Assembly (NCBI GenBank): GCA_965662735.1
Contig: CBFIIU010000001.1
Span: forward strand, 1-64,000
Direction of reading: 5' to 3'
Source: JAYODZ01 sp965662735
GTDB taxonomy: Bacteria > Pseudomonadota > Alphaproteobacteria > RS24
Length of the DNA: 64,000 bases
Positions 44,352 to 52,990 of this stretch are shown one piece after another. The notes beneath the pieces were generated by a model. It saw only the letters and a list, made by a program, of their open reading frames with translations. It was not told where the DNA came from and did not search any database. The first letter of the stretch is position 1. Every line of letters starts with the position of its first letter. Both the position numbers and the translations under genes were made by a program.

Positions 44352-45493
44352 GCAAGCCCGAAAAAATCATGATGGCAGCAGGTGGAACCGGCGGACATGT
44401 TTTCCCGGCATTGGCACTCGCCCAGGCATTAGCGGAAAAGCACATTCAAGTTCATTTTGTGACCGACCGCCGGGGCCATGCTTATATGAAAGAGTATGAT
44501 TGCGGTCCTGTAACCATTTTGTCTGCCGGATCTATTTTTGGCGGCTCAGCGATTACGCTTCCGGTGCGGGCATTGTCGATCGTGATCGGCTTACTGCAAG
44601 CAAGCTGGGTGTTGATCACCCAGCGCCCCCATCTGGTGGTGGGCTTTGGCGGCTACCCCTCATTGGCGCCGTGCTTGGTTGCGCGCCTTCTGGCTATTCC
44701 GGTTTTGGTGCATGAACAAAATGCAGTGTGCGGTCGGGCCAATCGACTATTAGCACGCTGCGGAGCTTATGTGGCCACCAGCTTTGCCGATACACGCTTA
44801 CTGCCGCGTTGGTCGGGCCGCCGGACGCGGCGCACCGGAAACCCTATTCGTGCAGAGGTTCAACAACAAGCCCGTTTAGGCTATCGCTTCTTATCAAATG
44901 CGCGACCGTTTGATCTTCTTATTTTCGGAGGCAGTCAAGGGGCGCAGGTTCTCAATCAAATTGTCCCTGCGGCTTTGGGGCGGCTGAGTAAAGCAGATCG
45001 ACGCCGTCTACGGGTGACCCATCAAGTGCGGCGTGATCAAATGACCCAGGTGATGTCGGCCTATCACGATATTGGCGTTTATGCCGAAATTCGGGATTTC
45101 TTCGATGATATGCCCCGTAGAATTCGTCGCGCTCATTTGGTGATATCGCGCGCCGGTGCCTCGACCGTCAGCGAACTTGCGGCCATTGGCGCCCCTAGCA
45201 TTTTAGTGCCGTTGGCTGTTTCGCTGGATGGGGATCAAACCTTTAATGCGCGGGCGCTGATGCAACGCGGCGGCGCCTGGATTATTCCGCAATCCAGTTT
45301 GGTGCCAGGACGATTGGCTGCACGACTGGAGCGTCTGATGAATAATCCCGACCTGTTACGCCAATCGTCTGAGGCGGCGAGCTCAGTAGGCGTATTGGAC
45401 GCGACCGATAAATTAGTACGCTACTGCTTATGTCTGGCGCGTCGTGAGCCGGTGCAGATCGAGCTGCCTAGCCATTCGGGGGCCAAGCTATGA
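44348..45493 (+). CDS. murG: Undecaprenyl-PP-MurNAc-pentapeptide GlcNAc transferase MurG
   Basis: MurG converts lipid I to lipid II on the cytoplasmic face of the membrane. The 381-residue GT-B enzyme has the first glycine loop MMAAGGTGGHVFPALALAQ, VVGFGGYPSLAP, VLVHEQNAVCGRANRLLA, the second glycine loop IFGGSQGAQVLNQIVP and the UDP-GlcNAc site VISRAGASTVSELAAIGAPS. A C-terminal extension of about 15 residues is polar. It overlaps murC by four bases. Confidence 0.96.
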   Translation: MSKPEKIMMAAGGTGGHVFPALALAQALAEKHIQVHFVTDRRGHAYMKEYDCGPVTILSAGSIFGGSAITLPVRALSIVIGLLQASWVLITQRPHLVVGFGGYPSLAPCLVARLLAIPVLVHEQNAVCGRANRLLARCGAYVATSFADTRLLPRWSGRRTRRTGNPIRAEVQQQARLGYRFLSNARPFDLLIFGGSQGAQVLNQIVPAALGRLSKADRRRLRVTHQVRRDQMTQVMSAYHDIGVYAEIRDFFDDMPRRIRRAHLVISRAGASTVSELAAIGAPSILVPLAVSLDGDQTFNARALMQRGGAWIIPQSSLVPGRLAARLERLMNNPDLLRQSSEAASSVGVLDATDKLVRYCLCLARREPVQIELPSHSGAKL

Positions 45494-46950
45494 GCCGCAA
45501 GATCAGCCCTAATCAATCAGGTGGTGCGGTTCGGCAATTTGCGGGGCAGCTGCGCCCGATGGGCCCCATGCATATTGTGGGCATTGGCGGGATCGGGATG
45601 AGCGGCATTGCTGAGGTGATGCATGCGATGGGATACCAGGTGCGCGGGAGCGATATTTCTGAAAATGCCAATGTGCAACGCCTACGCGGCCTTGGATTAG
45701 AGGTGAGTATTGGGCATGCAGGAGAAAATGTGGTTGGCGCCGGCGCCGTTACCATTTCGTCAGCCGTCAAGAACGATAATCCTGAAGTTGTTGCAGCACG
45801 GGCTGCCGGCATTCCTGTTGTGCGCCGCGCCGATATGTTGGCTGAGCTGATGCGCTTAACACCCGCGATCACCATCGCGGGCACACATGGCAAAACCACA
45901 ACCACCTCATTAATTGCAGCCGTGTTGGACGGCGGCGGGCTCGACCCAACGGTGATTAATGGGGGCATTATCAACGCCTATGGTACTAATGCGCGCATTG
46001 GTGCGGGGCGGTGGATGGTGGTTGAAGCAGATGAGAGCGATGGTACTTTTGTTCGCTTGCCGTCCACCATTGCTGTGGTCACAAATATTGACCCCGAGCA
46101 TCTCGAATTTTATGGCGACTATGCAGGCATCAAAAAAGCCTTCACGCATTATGTTGAGAATATCCCTTTCTACGGGGCGGCCGTAGTGTGTCTCGATCAC
46201 CCCGAAGTGCAAGCGCTGGTTGGGCGTGTGACGGATCGCCGGATCGTGACCTATGGGTTTAACGCTCAAGCCGATATTCGTCCCACCAATATTCGTCTCG
46301 AAGGGACCACGCAAATTTTCGACTGCGAGATACGTGACAAGCAGAAGAATGAGGCCTTTATCATCGAAGATATTCATATGCCGATGGCAGGGCGACATAA
46401 TTTGCAAAATGCGTTGGCTGCGATTGCGGTTGGTTTGGAGCTGTCGATCGCGCCAAACCAAATCAAGAGTGGTCTGGCTTCTTTCGATGGCGTCAAGCGT
46501 CGTTTCTCAGTGGTCGGTACGTTTAACGCGGCGCAAGTCATCGATGATTATGCGCATCACCCGGTCGAAATTGCCGCCGCTCTGTCCACCGCAAAAATGA
46601 TTTGCAAAGGGCGGGTGACGGCAGTGGTGCAGCCCCATCGCTATACGCGCTTGCGCGATTTATTCTCTGATTTTTGTTCAGCATTGAATGATGCGGATGA
46701 GGTGATCGTGCTTCCCGTTTATGCGGCGGGTGAGCAACCGATCGAGGGTTATCATGCGGAAAACTTGGTGGATGGCTTGCGCACGCATGGGCATCGTAAT
46801 GCGCATTTTGCGGCCGACTTTAAGGCGCTCACCGATCAGCTTCGGACCTCTATTTCGTCATCCGATATGATTGTGTGCATGGGTGCGGGCAGCATCACTC
46901 AAATTGCGGCTGAGCTGGCGGCACTCGATCGTCGAGAGGAGGGTGCATGA
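45490..46950 (+). CDS. murC: UDP-N-acetylmuramate-L-alanine ligase MurC
   Basis: MurC adds the first amino acid, L-alanine, to UDP-MurNAc. The 486-residue protein has MHIVGIGGIGMSGIAEVMHAM at the nucleotide-binding N-terminus, the P-loop IAGTHGKTTTTSLIA, VVEADESDGTFVRLP, VTNIDPEHLEFYGDY, and the C-terminal VIDDYAHHPVEIAAAL and AVVQPHRYTRLRDLF. About 25 polar residues precede the domain. It overlaps murG and murB by four bases each. Confidence 0.96.
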   Translation: MSRKISPNQSGGAVRQFAGQLRPMGPMHIVGIGGIGMSGIAEVMHAMGYQVRGSDISENANVQRLRGLGLEVSIGHAGENVVGAGAVTISSAVKNDNPEVVAARAAGIPVVRRADMLAELMRLTPAITIAGTHGKTTTTSLIAAVLDGGGLDPTVINGGIINAYGTNARIGAGRWMVVEADESDGTFVRLPSTIAVVTNIDPEHLEFYGDYAGIKKAFTHYVENIPFYGAAVVCLDHPEVQALVGRVTDRRIVTYGFNAQADIRPTNIRLEGTTQIFDCEIRDKQKNEAFIIEDIHMPMAGRHNLQNALAAIAVGLELSIAPNQIKSGLASFDGVKRRFSVVGTFNAAQVIDDYAHHPVEIAAALSTAKMICKGRVTAVVQPHRYTRLRDLFSDFCSALNDADEVIVLPVYAAGEQPIEGYHAENLVDGLRTHGHRNAHFAADFKALTDQLRTSISSSDMIVCMGAGSITQIAAELAALDRREEGA

Positions 46951-47876
46951 GCGCGGCTGTATCACCTCTCTTGGCTCACTTGCCAAACTGCCGCGGACGC
47001 TATGTAAGCGGACAAGCGCTGGCTGAGATTACCTGGTTTCGGGTGGGCGGCCCGGCTGAAATTCTCTTTATGCCGGCCGATCCAGAGGACTTGCAATTTT
47101 TTCTGGCGCATCGCCCAACAGAGGTGCCCCTGACGATTTTAGGTGCGGGGTCCAATGTGCTGGTGCGTGATGGCGGCATTCCGGGCGTAACTGTGCGCTT
47201 GGGTAAAGGCTTTAACGATATCCGTGTTGCCGATGATGGCACGGTGACGGCAGGTGCCGCTGCCTTGGATGTAGCGGTCGCGCGCAAAGCCGCACAAATG
47301 GGGCGCGATGGGCTGAGTTTCTTAAGTGGCATTCCTGGAACTATTGGCGGTGCGCTAGCCATGAATGCGGGGGCTTATGGGGGTGAAACGCGCGATCGGC
47401 TGATCGCCGCCACCGCCTTCACTTTGGCTGGGGAAGAACGCATTTTAAGCGCCGCGGATATGGGCCTTTCCTATCGATCGAACCCCATGGCGCCGGAATT
47501 GGTTTTTGTAAGTGCAACCTTTGCAACGGATGCAGGAGATCCCGATACCATCCAAAAAGCAATGCAGGACATCGCCGAGCAACGCGGCGCCAGCCAGCCT
47601 ATTCGCAGTCGAACGGGCGGTAGCACCTTTAAAAATCCGGCCGGCACCTGTCCGGATGGTCCCAAAGCGTGGAAACTCATCGATGCCGCGGGGTGTCGGG
47701 GGTTGGCTCAAGGCGAGGCCCAAGTGTCTCCGCAGCATTGTAATTTTTTAATCAATCACGGACAAGCGAGCGCCGCCGATCTTGAGAGCCTCGGGGAAAC
47801 AGTTCGCGCCCGTGTTTTAGAAAATAGCGGCGTGGCGCTCGATTGGGAAATTAAACGATTAGGGGTGGCGCTATGA
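46947..47876 (+). CDS. murB: UDP-N-acetylenolpyruvoylglucosamine reductase MurB
   Basis: MurB reduces the enolpyruvyl group with NADPH and FAD to give UDP-MurNAc. The 309-residue protein shows the FAD-binding TWFRVGGPAEILFMP, ILGAGSNVLVRDGGIPGV and FLSGIPGTIGGALAMNAGAYG, the catalytic serine in RTGGSTFKNP, and a proximal AAGCRGLAQGEAQVSPQHCNFLINHG stretch (split here: CRGLAQGEAQ and HCNFLINHG). These are typical for type II enzymes. It overlaps murC and ddl by four bases each. Confidence 0.95.
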   Translation: MSAAVSPLLAHLPNCRGRYVSGQALAEITWFRVGGPAEILFMPADPEDLQFFLAHRPTEVPLTILGAGSNVLVRDGGIPGVTVRLGKGFNDIRVADDGTVTAGAAALDVAVARKAAQMGRDGLSFLSGIPGTIGGALAMNAGAYGGETRDRLIAATAFTLAGEERILSAADMGLSYRSNPMAPELVFVSATFATDAGDPDTIQKAMQDIAEQRGASQPIRSRTGGSTFKNPAGTCPDGPKAWKLIDAAGCRGLAQGEAQVSPQHCNFLINHGQASAADLESLGETVRARVLENSGVALDWEIKRLGVAL

Positions 47877-48775
47877 GCCGCGTTGCGCCGCATATTGCTG
47901 TTTTGATGGGCGGCTGGTCAGCTGAACGCGAGGTGAGTTTAGTCTCGGGTGCTCAATGCCAAGCCGCGCTGGAGCGTCTTGGCTATCGGGTGTCGCCCCT
48001 TGATGTCGGCCGCGATATTGCGTCCGTCTTATCGCGCCTTTCCCCGGATCTATGTTTCAACGCATTGCACGGCGTGGGGGGCGAGGATGGCGTGATCCAA
48101 GGTGTGTTGGAAACATTGCAAATTCCCTATACGCATTCAGGTGTCTTGGCGTCAGCTTTGGCCATGGATAAACAGCGCAGCAAAATCATGTTCGCGCAGG
48201 CCAATATTCCGGTTGCTGAAGATCGGGTCTTTCTGGCCAGTGCTTATCGCGAACACCCATTCGATCGCCCTTATGTGCTGAAGCCTGTGTGTGAGGGGTC
48301 GAGTGTTGGCATTTACATGGTGTCAGATCCCCAAGGACCGCTCGCGCCCATCGACCCCACAGATATTATGATGATGGCGGAAGTCTATGTGGCGGGCCGC
48401 GAGCTCACATGTGGCGTCATGGGGGATACGGTTTTTGATGTCCTGGAAATCACCACGCAGCGCCAATTTTACGATTATGCCGCCAAATATGAACCGCAAG
48501 GTTCCGAGCACCATGTCCCGGCTGCGATCTCCGGATCAGTGAAAGAACAAATTCAAGAATATGCCCGCGCCGCCCATGAGGTGATCGGCTGTCGCGGCGT
48601 GACGCGCACGGATTTTCGTTTTGATGAAGCTGGTGTGGGCCTTGTGGCGCTTGAAATTAACACTCAACCCGGAATGACGCCGGTGTCTTTGATCCCCGAA
48701 ATGGCGGCGGCGCAGGGCATTGGCTTTCATGAAATTGTGCAATGGCTTGTGGAGGATGCATCATGCCAAAAATAG
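47873..48775 (+). CDS. ddl: D-alanine-D-alanine ligase
   Basis: Ddl is an ATP-grasp enzyme that makes the D-Ala-D-Ala dipeptide used by MurF. The 300-residue protein has VLMGGWSAEREVSLVSG, the substrate loop ALHGVGGEDGVIQGVLE, YTHSGVLASALAMDKQRSK, the ATP-binding YVLKPVCEGSSVGI, CRGVTRTDFRF, and the metal site ALEINTQPGMTPVSLIPEMA. The second position of the usual NTxPGMT motif holds glutamine, as is common in proteobacteria (NTQPGMT). It overlaps ftsQ by 13 bases. Confidence 0.95.
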   Translation: MSRVAPHIAVLMGGWSAEREVSLVSGAQCQAALERLGYRVSPLDVGRDIASVLSRLSPDLCFNALHGVGGEDGVIQGVLETLQIPYTHSGVLASALAMDKQRSKIMFAQANIPVAEDRVFLASAYREHPFDRPYVLKPVCEGSSVGIYMVSDPQGPLAPIDPTDIMMMAEVYVAGRELTCGVMGDTVFDVLEITTQRQFYDYAAKYEPQGSEHHVPAAISGSVKEQIQEYARAAHEVIGCRGVTRTDFRFDEAGVGLVALEINTQPGMTPVSLIPEMAAAQGIGFHEIVQWLVEDASCQK

Positions 48776-49587
48776 GCAAAACACAAATGGGACGCTGGGC
48801 GTCTTTCACACAACGTTTCAGGCCATCATTCAGACCCCGTCTGACAGCGCCGACGCTTTCCCTCGCTTTGTTGAAGAAAATTGGGTCAACAGCCATGATC
48901 GGGGGCATGGCCTTTGTTATTTTTGCGGCATTTTCGATGCACTCGCAAATTGCGCATAGCCTGTCAGAAGTTGGATTTCATGTGCGCGACGTCACCCTAG
49001 TCGGGCGCTATCGCACCCAACGGGAAACCATTTTAGCGACCTTGGATATCGCAGCGGGCAGCCCCATTTTGGCGCTCGATATTGAGGATAAAAAATACCG
49101 GTTAGAAACATTGCCGTGGATTAAAGAAGCGCGCTTGGTTCGGCGTCTTCCCGATCTTGTGCATGTCGATATCGTTGAATATGAGCCCTATGCCATTTTG
49201 GAGCGCGCCGATCATCGTTACTTGATCGACCGAGCCGGCCATAAAATTATCGATCAACACCTCGAGGCTTTTAACTATTTACCGCGGATACGCGGCCTCG
49301 GTGGCGAGTTTGAAGCCGCGCATTTGCTCGACTTGCTCGATCAATACCCTGTTGTGCGCAATCGCCTGGTGGCGGCGAGCTGGGTCAAGNNNNNNNNNNN
49401 NNNNNNNCATTTGGACCATGGGGGTGACGTGCTTTTGCCGGAGGGCGACATGACGGCCGCTCTTGAGAAACTAATGGCGCTCGAAGAAAAACAGCGCGTG
49501 CTCGCTGTGGCACGGCAAACGATTGATCTGCGCTTGGCCGATCGAATTTTACTGCGCCGTGATAGCGATAAAGGGGCAAAAACGTGA
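48763..49587 (+). CDS. ftsQ: Cell division protein FtsQ (small internal gap)
   Basis: FtsQ is a bitopic division protein that links early and late divisome proteins and binds FtsL/FtsB. The 274-residue product has a basic cytoplasmic N-terminus, one transmembrane segment (about 44-62), a POTRA domain (FHVRDVTLVGRYRTQRETIL) and the FtsQ beta domain (IVEYEPYAILERADHRYLID). Eighteen Ns at 49390-49407 hide about six residues in the beta domain, just where related proteins have an arginine/tryptophan pair. ATG 48763 follows GGAGG; the frame to 48742 lies inside ddl. It overlaps ftsA by four bases. Confidence 0.9.
   Translation: MPKIGKTQMGRWASFTQRFRPSFRPRLTAPTLSLALLKKIGSTAMIGGMAFVIFAAFSMHSQIAHSLSEVGFHVRDVTLVGRYRTQRETILATLDIAAGSPILALDIEDKKYRLETLPWIKEARLVRRLPDLVHVDIVEYEPYAILERADHRYLIDRAGHKIIDQHLEAFNYLPRIRGLGGEFEAAHLLDLLDQYPVVRNRLVAASWVKXXXXXXHLDHGGDVLLPEGDMTAALEKLMALEEKQRVLAVARQTIDLRLADRILLRRDSDKGAKT
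49390..49407. other. Assembly gap in ftsQ (18 N)
   Basis: Eighteen unknown bases (six codons) interrupt ftsQ; the frame is preserved on both sides. Confidence 0.97.
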
Positions 49588-50846
49588 TCAAACCGAACGC
49601 TCCCTCTCAGGTTAAACGGACCTCCGCGCATCGTCGACGGCATGTTGCCGTCCTCGAATTGGGGACATGTAAGGTCGCCTGTATTATCGCCGAAACACCA
49701 TTGGCGGGCGAAACCGAAGAGCGCGCGATCATCACCGGATTTGGTTACCATCGGGGGGAAGGGCTACGCGGGGGCCATGTGACGCATATGGTCGAGGCCG
49801 AGCGTGCGATCCGGGCAGCAGTAGACGGAGCCGAGCGCATGGCGGAGACGGACGTCTCGGACTTGATTGTCAGCATCTCACCGGATCGCCTGATGAGCCG
49901 TATTGCGACGGTCGAAATTAGTTTGAATCAGCAAATTGTAACCGATGAGCATGTGGTGATGGCCATGCGCCATGCAACCGAGCAACTCTATCATACCGAT
50001 TACGATATTTTACATGCAATCCCGATTGACTATGCAGTGGATGAAAGTCGTCGCTTACACGATCCGCGCGGTCTCATTGGGCAAGTGTTGCGCGTAGATG
50101 TGCATGTGATCTCGGTTCCTATTGCACCCCTGCAAAATATTCGCGCCTGCCTCGAGCGGTGTCATCTCGATGTTCAAAAATTTATTCTGTCGCCCTATGC
50201 GAGCGCCTTGGCCACCTTGACCGCTGATGAGATGGATTTGGGTGTGCTGCATTTGGAGATGGGGGGATCGACCACAGGTTATAGTGTGTTTTTCGAGGGG
50301 CATCCCGTTTTATGTGGCGTCGTGCCTGCGGGCGCTCATCACATCACGCGGGATTTAGCGCATGGCTTAGGCGTGCCCCTGGCGACGGCCGAGCGGATTA
50401 AGAATTTGGTGGGGAGCGCCTTATCGACCACCCATGGCGCTGATGAAATTGATGTGGCGTCAGATGGGGATGAACCCGTGATGGTGCAATATGATGCCCT
50501 GACCAAAATTATTCGCCCCCGCCTCGAAGAGACATTTGAGCTGGTGAAACAAAATCTGTCGAAAAGCGACTTGGCACAGCTGGCGGGGCGGCGGATGGTG
50601 CTATCCGGTGGTGGGGCGTCGCTTAATGGGGCGCGCGAATTCGCACAGCATTATTTTGATCGCACAGTGCGTGTGGCAACGCCCATGCGCCTGAACGGCC
50701 TGCCCGATATGGCGGCACATACCGCATTTTCAGGCGCGGCAGGAGCTGTGGCCTATGCGCGTAAGGCCGATCAGACGGCTTTGCCGGCAATGCCGTTGCT
50801 GAGCCGGTGGTCGAATATCGGACAGTGGCTGAAATTAAATTTTTAA
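49584..50846 (+). CDS. ftsA: Cell division protein FtsA
   Basis: FtsA is the actin-like ATPase that tethers FtsZ to the membrane and recruits later division proteins. The 420-residue protein has the phosphate-1 segment VAVLELGTCKVACIIAE, the SHS2 region (AMRHATEQLYHTDYDILHAI), VDVHVISVPIAPLQNI, the phosphate-2 segment LHLEMGGSTTGYSVFFEGH and the adenosine motif RMVLSGGGASLNGAREFA. The C-terminal end, LLSRWSNIGQWLKLNF, is an amphipathic helix suited to membrane binding. A 47-codon ORF with its own ribosome site follows after 12 bases, then ftsZ. Confidence 0.95.
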   Translation: MIKPNAPSQVKRTSAHRRRHVAVLELGTCKVACIIAETPLAGETEERAIITGFGYHRGEGLRGGHVTHMVEAERAIRAAVDGAERMAETDVSDLIVSISPDRLMSRIATVEISLNQQIVTDEHVVMAMRHATEQLYHTDYDILHAIPIDYAVDESRRLHDPRGLIGQVLRVDVHVISVPIAPLQNIRACLERCHLDVQKFILSPYASALATLTADEMDLGVLHLEMGGSTTGYSVFFEGHPVLCGVVPAGAHHITRDLAHGLGVPLATAERIKNLVGSALSTTHGADEIDVASDGDEPVMVQYDALTKIIRPRLEETFELVKQNLSKSDLAQLAGRRMVLSGGGASLNGAREFAQHYFDRTVRVATPMRLNGLPDMAAHTAFSGAAGAVAYARKADQTALPAMPLLSRWSNIGQWLKLNF

Positions 50847-50858
50847 GAGGGCGGTACA

Positions 50859-51002
50859 ATGACACAGATGAAGCCGAAAAAATCAAATTTTGCTCTCGGG
50901 CAAAGAGACCAGAACGAAGATCACGATCTTATGTGGGGGATTATTGATTTTCACATTTTAAACACGACCCACCAGACCCAACCCAATCATTGGATAAACT
51001 AG
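50859..51002 (+). CDS. Unrecognised 47-residue ORF between ftsA and ftsZ
   Basis: A complete small reading frame fills the ftsA-ftsZ spacer. It begins at an ATG 12 bases after the ftsA stop, has GAGGGCGGT five to eight bases upstream, and ends 10 bases before the ftsZ ATG. The product has a basic start (MTQMKPKKSN), an acidic middle (DQNEDHDLMW), a short hydrophobic patch (WGIIDFHIL) and a polar Gln/Asn/His-rich end; no membrane segment or known motif. The spacing and ribosome site fit translation, but it could be an untranslated leader that is open by chance. I know of no family that it matches. Confidence 0.45.
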   Translation: MTQMKPKKSNFALGQRDQNEDHDLMWGIIDFHILNTTHQTQPNHWIN

Positions 51003-51012
51003 GGAGCAGATT

Positions 51013-52923
51013 ATGAGCATTCAACTTACAATACCTTCAAAGCGCGAGCTTAAGCCCCGTATCATCGTTTTTGGTGTGGGTGGTGCTGGCGGCAATGCGG
51101 TCAATAATATGGTCGCCGCAGGCCTCGAAGGGGTCGATTTTGTGGTCGCTAATACCGATGCACAAGCACTCAGCCTCAGCCAGGCGGATCGTCGAATTCA
51201 AATTGGCGGAAAACTGACCGAAGGTCTCGGCGCAGGAGCCGATCCCTCGATCGGCGAAGCGGCGGCGGAAGAGAGCTTGTCGGAAGTTGTCGATATNNNN
51301 NNNNNNNNNNNNNNNNNNNNNNNNNNNNNNNNNNNNNNNNNNNNNNNNNNNNNNNNNNNNNNNNNNNNNNNNNNNNNNNNNNNNNNNNNNNNNNNNNNNN
51401 NNNNNNNNNNNNNNNNNNNNNNNNNNNNNNNNNNNNNNNNNNNNNNNNNNNNNNNNNNNNNNNNNNNNNNNNNNNNNNNNNNNNNNNNNNNNNNNNNNNN
51501 NNNNNNNNNNNNNNNNNNNNNNNNNNNNNNNNNNNNNNNNNNNNNNNNNNNNNNNNNNNNNNNNNNNNNNNNNNNNNNNNNNNNNNNNNNNNNNNNNNNN
51601 NNNNNNNNNNNNNNNNNNNNNNNNNNNNNNNNNNNNNNNNNNNNNNNNNNNNNNNNNNNNNNNNNNNNNNNNNNNNNNNNNNNNNNNNNNNNNNNNNNNN
51701 NNNNNNNNNNNNNNNNNNNNNNNNNNNNNNNNNNNNNNNNNNNNNNNNNNNNNNNNNNNNNNNNNNNNNNNNNNNNNNNNNNNNNNNNNNNNNNNNNNNN
51801 NNNNNNNNNNNNNNNNNNNNNNNNNNNNNNNNNNNNNNNNNNNNNNNNNNNNNNNNNNNNNNNNNNNNNNNNNNNNNNNNNNNNNNNNNNNNNNNNNNNN
51901 NNNNNNNNNNNNNNNNNNNNNNNNNNNNNNNNNNNNNNNNNNNNNNNNNNNNNNNNNNNNNNNNNNNNNNNNNNNNNNNNNNNNNNNNNNNNNNNNNNNN
52001 NNNNNNNNNNNNNNNNNNNCGAATTACGGGGTCAGGTGATTACGCTTGACCGCGGTCAAGAGTCGTTTGTTGAAATGGCCTTTGACGACGAGCCCGAAGG
52101 GGCAAGTGAAGCCGAGCACGCGATGGCGACATCTTCAATGCCGGCATCTGATCCGGTAGGCGCTCAATCTTCTGCTGTCGCATCGGAGCCACCGAAAAGT
52201 GATCTTCCGGATTTTCTGGCAGAACGTCCGGTCATGCCGGCCAAGCGCGAAATTCCCAAGCGTTCGCGCAGCTTTTTAGAGCGTGTCTTTGGTCGCGGAG
52301 CGCCCAAAAATGAGGTTCACCAAGACCCCATCATTTCCGATGAACCAGTGTCTTTTGTGGACGAAACTGAGGTTAAGGGTGAGGCCAAGGTTGAGGCTAA
52401 GGGTGAGACCATGGACGCGCCTCAGATCACCAGGGAAAGGGTTGCTCAAGCTGCCGCTCCGGCCACTTCTGAGCCCGCATCTGAGGTCTCAGCTCCGCCG
52501 AGCCGTTCAGCCGAACCCTTGGTTGCCGCTCAGACGGTGCAAGAGCCGGCGCGTCCAGCGACCCGTCAACCTCATTTAGAGGATGAGACGGATATCGATG
52601 TGCCCGACCTGCCAACACGCGCAACAGCTTCGGTCGCTCCCGCCTCGACAGTCCCAGCGGCAACCCCGGCTGTCGCTATTACGCAGGTGCCGGCGGCAAC
52701 AAAGGCGGCCGCGCCAGCTGAGAAAGCGGCAACGGCACCAATTATGCAAGCAAATGCGCAAGCAGACGCAGTGTCGGCCCCCTCTGTCTCGGCCCCCTCT
52801 GCTTCGGCCGTGAGCCCCTCTGCGGCGCCGACGGTCACCACCTCGCAAACCGTTATGAGCGCAGGTGGCGCCACAGCCTATGCGGGCGAGCAACTCGACA
52901 TTCCAACCTTCTTGCGTCGATAA
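51013..52923 (+). CDS. ftsZ: Cell division GTPase FtsZ with long C-terminal linker (large internal gap)
   Basis: FtsZ is the tubulin-like GTPase that forms the division ring. The N-terminal T1 region is clear (RIIVFGVGGAGGNAVNNMV, FVVANTDAQAL). 723 Ns (51297-52019) hide residues about 95-335, including the GGGTGTG loop and the catalytic T7 loop. After the gap a linker of about 290 residues, rich in Ala, Ser, Pro, Glu and Lys, leads to the terminal FtsA/membrane-tether-binding peptide LDIPTFLRR. The 636-residue total is long but such linkers occur in alphaproteobacteria. The linker holds an internal PDFLAERPVMPAKREIP block, a 15-base tandem repeat (52774-52808), and KVEAKGE-type repeats near 52375-52410. 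GGGAG precedes the ATG. Confidence 0.95.
   Translation: MSIQLTIPSKRELKPRIIVFGVGGAGGNAVNNMVAAGLEGVDFVVANTDAQALSLSQADRRIQIGGKLTEGLGAGADPSIGEAAAEESLSEVVDXXXXXXXXXXXXXXXXXXXXXXXXXXXXXXXXXXXXXXXXXXXXXXXXXXXXXXXXXXXXXXXXXXXXXXXXXXXXXXXXXXXXXXXXXXXXXXXXXXXXXXXXXXXXXXXXXXXXXXXXXXXXXXXXXXXXXXXXXXXXXXXXXXXXXXXXXXXXXXXXXXXXXXXXXXXXXXXXXXXXXXXXXXXXXXXXXXXXXXXXXXXXXXXXXXXXXXXXXXXXXXXXXXXXXXXXXXXXXXXXXXELRGQVITLDRGQESFVEMAFDDEPEGASEAEHAMATSSMPASDPVGAQSSAVASEPPKSDLPDFLAERPVMPAKREIPKRSRSFLERVFGRGAPKNEVHQDPIISDEPVSFVDETEVKGEAKVEAKGETMDAPQITRERVAQAAAPATSEPASEVSAPPSRSAEPLVAAQTVQEPARPATRQPHLEDETDIDVPDLPTRATASVAPASTVPAATPAVAITQVPAATKAAAPAEKAATAPIMQANAQADAVSAPSVSAPSASAVSPSAAPTVTTSQTVMSAGGATAYAGEQLDIPTFLRR
51297..52019. 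other. Assembly gap in ftsZ (723 N)
   Basis: A run of 723 unknown bases (241 codons) replaces most of the GTPase core. The frame continues correctly into the linker, and the hidden length fits the missing part of the core. Confidence 0.97.
52774..52808. repeat. 15-base tandem repeat in the ftsZ linker
   Basis: TCGGCCCCCTCTGTC (52774-52788) is followed by TCGGCCCCCTCTGCT (52789-52803) and a partial third TCGGC unit, encoding a repeated S-A-P-S-V/A pattern. Confidence 0.85.
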
Positions 52924-52950
52924 ACATCTGATAAATAATATAAAAAATAG

Positions 52951-52990
52951 AACAGCCCGTCTTTAGTTTAGCCTAAAGACGGGCTGTTTG
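52951..52990 (+). terminator. Strong hairpin terminator after ftsZ
   Basis: AACAGCCCGTCTTTAG (52951-52966) pairs perfectly over 16 bp with CTAAAGACGGGCTGTT (52973-52988), with a six-base loop. It is preceded by an A-rich stretch and followed by only a short T run. It most likely ends the dcw transcript and separates lpxC. Confidence 0.85.

Noticed and set aside
45910..46461. 183-residue antisense frame inside murC, with similar long antisense frames in other genes (14903-15424, 55689-56189, 29410-29967)
   Set aside because: They lie opposite highly conserved genes and follow their codon usage; none shows a motif or ribosome site.
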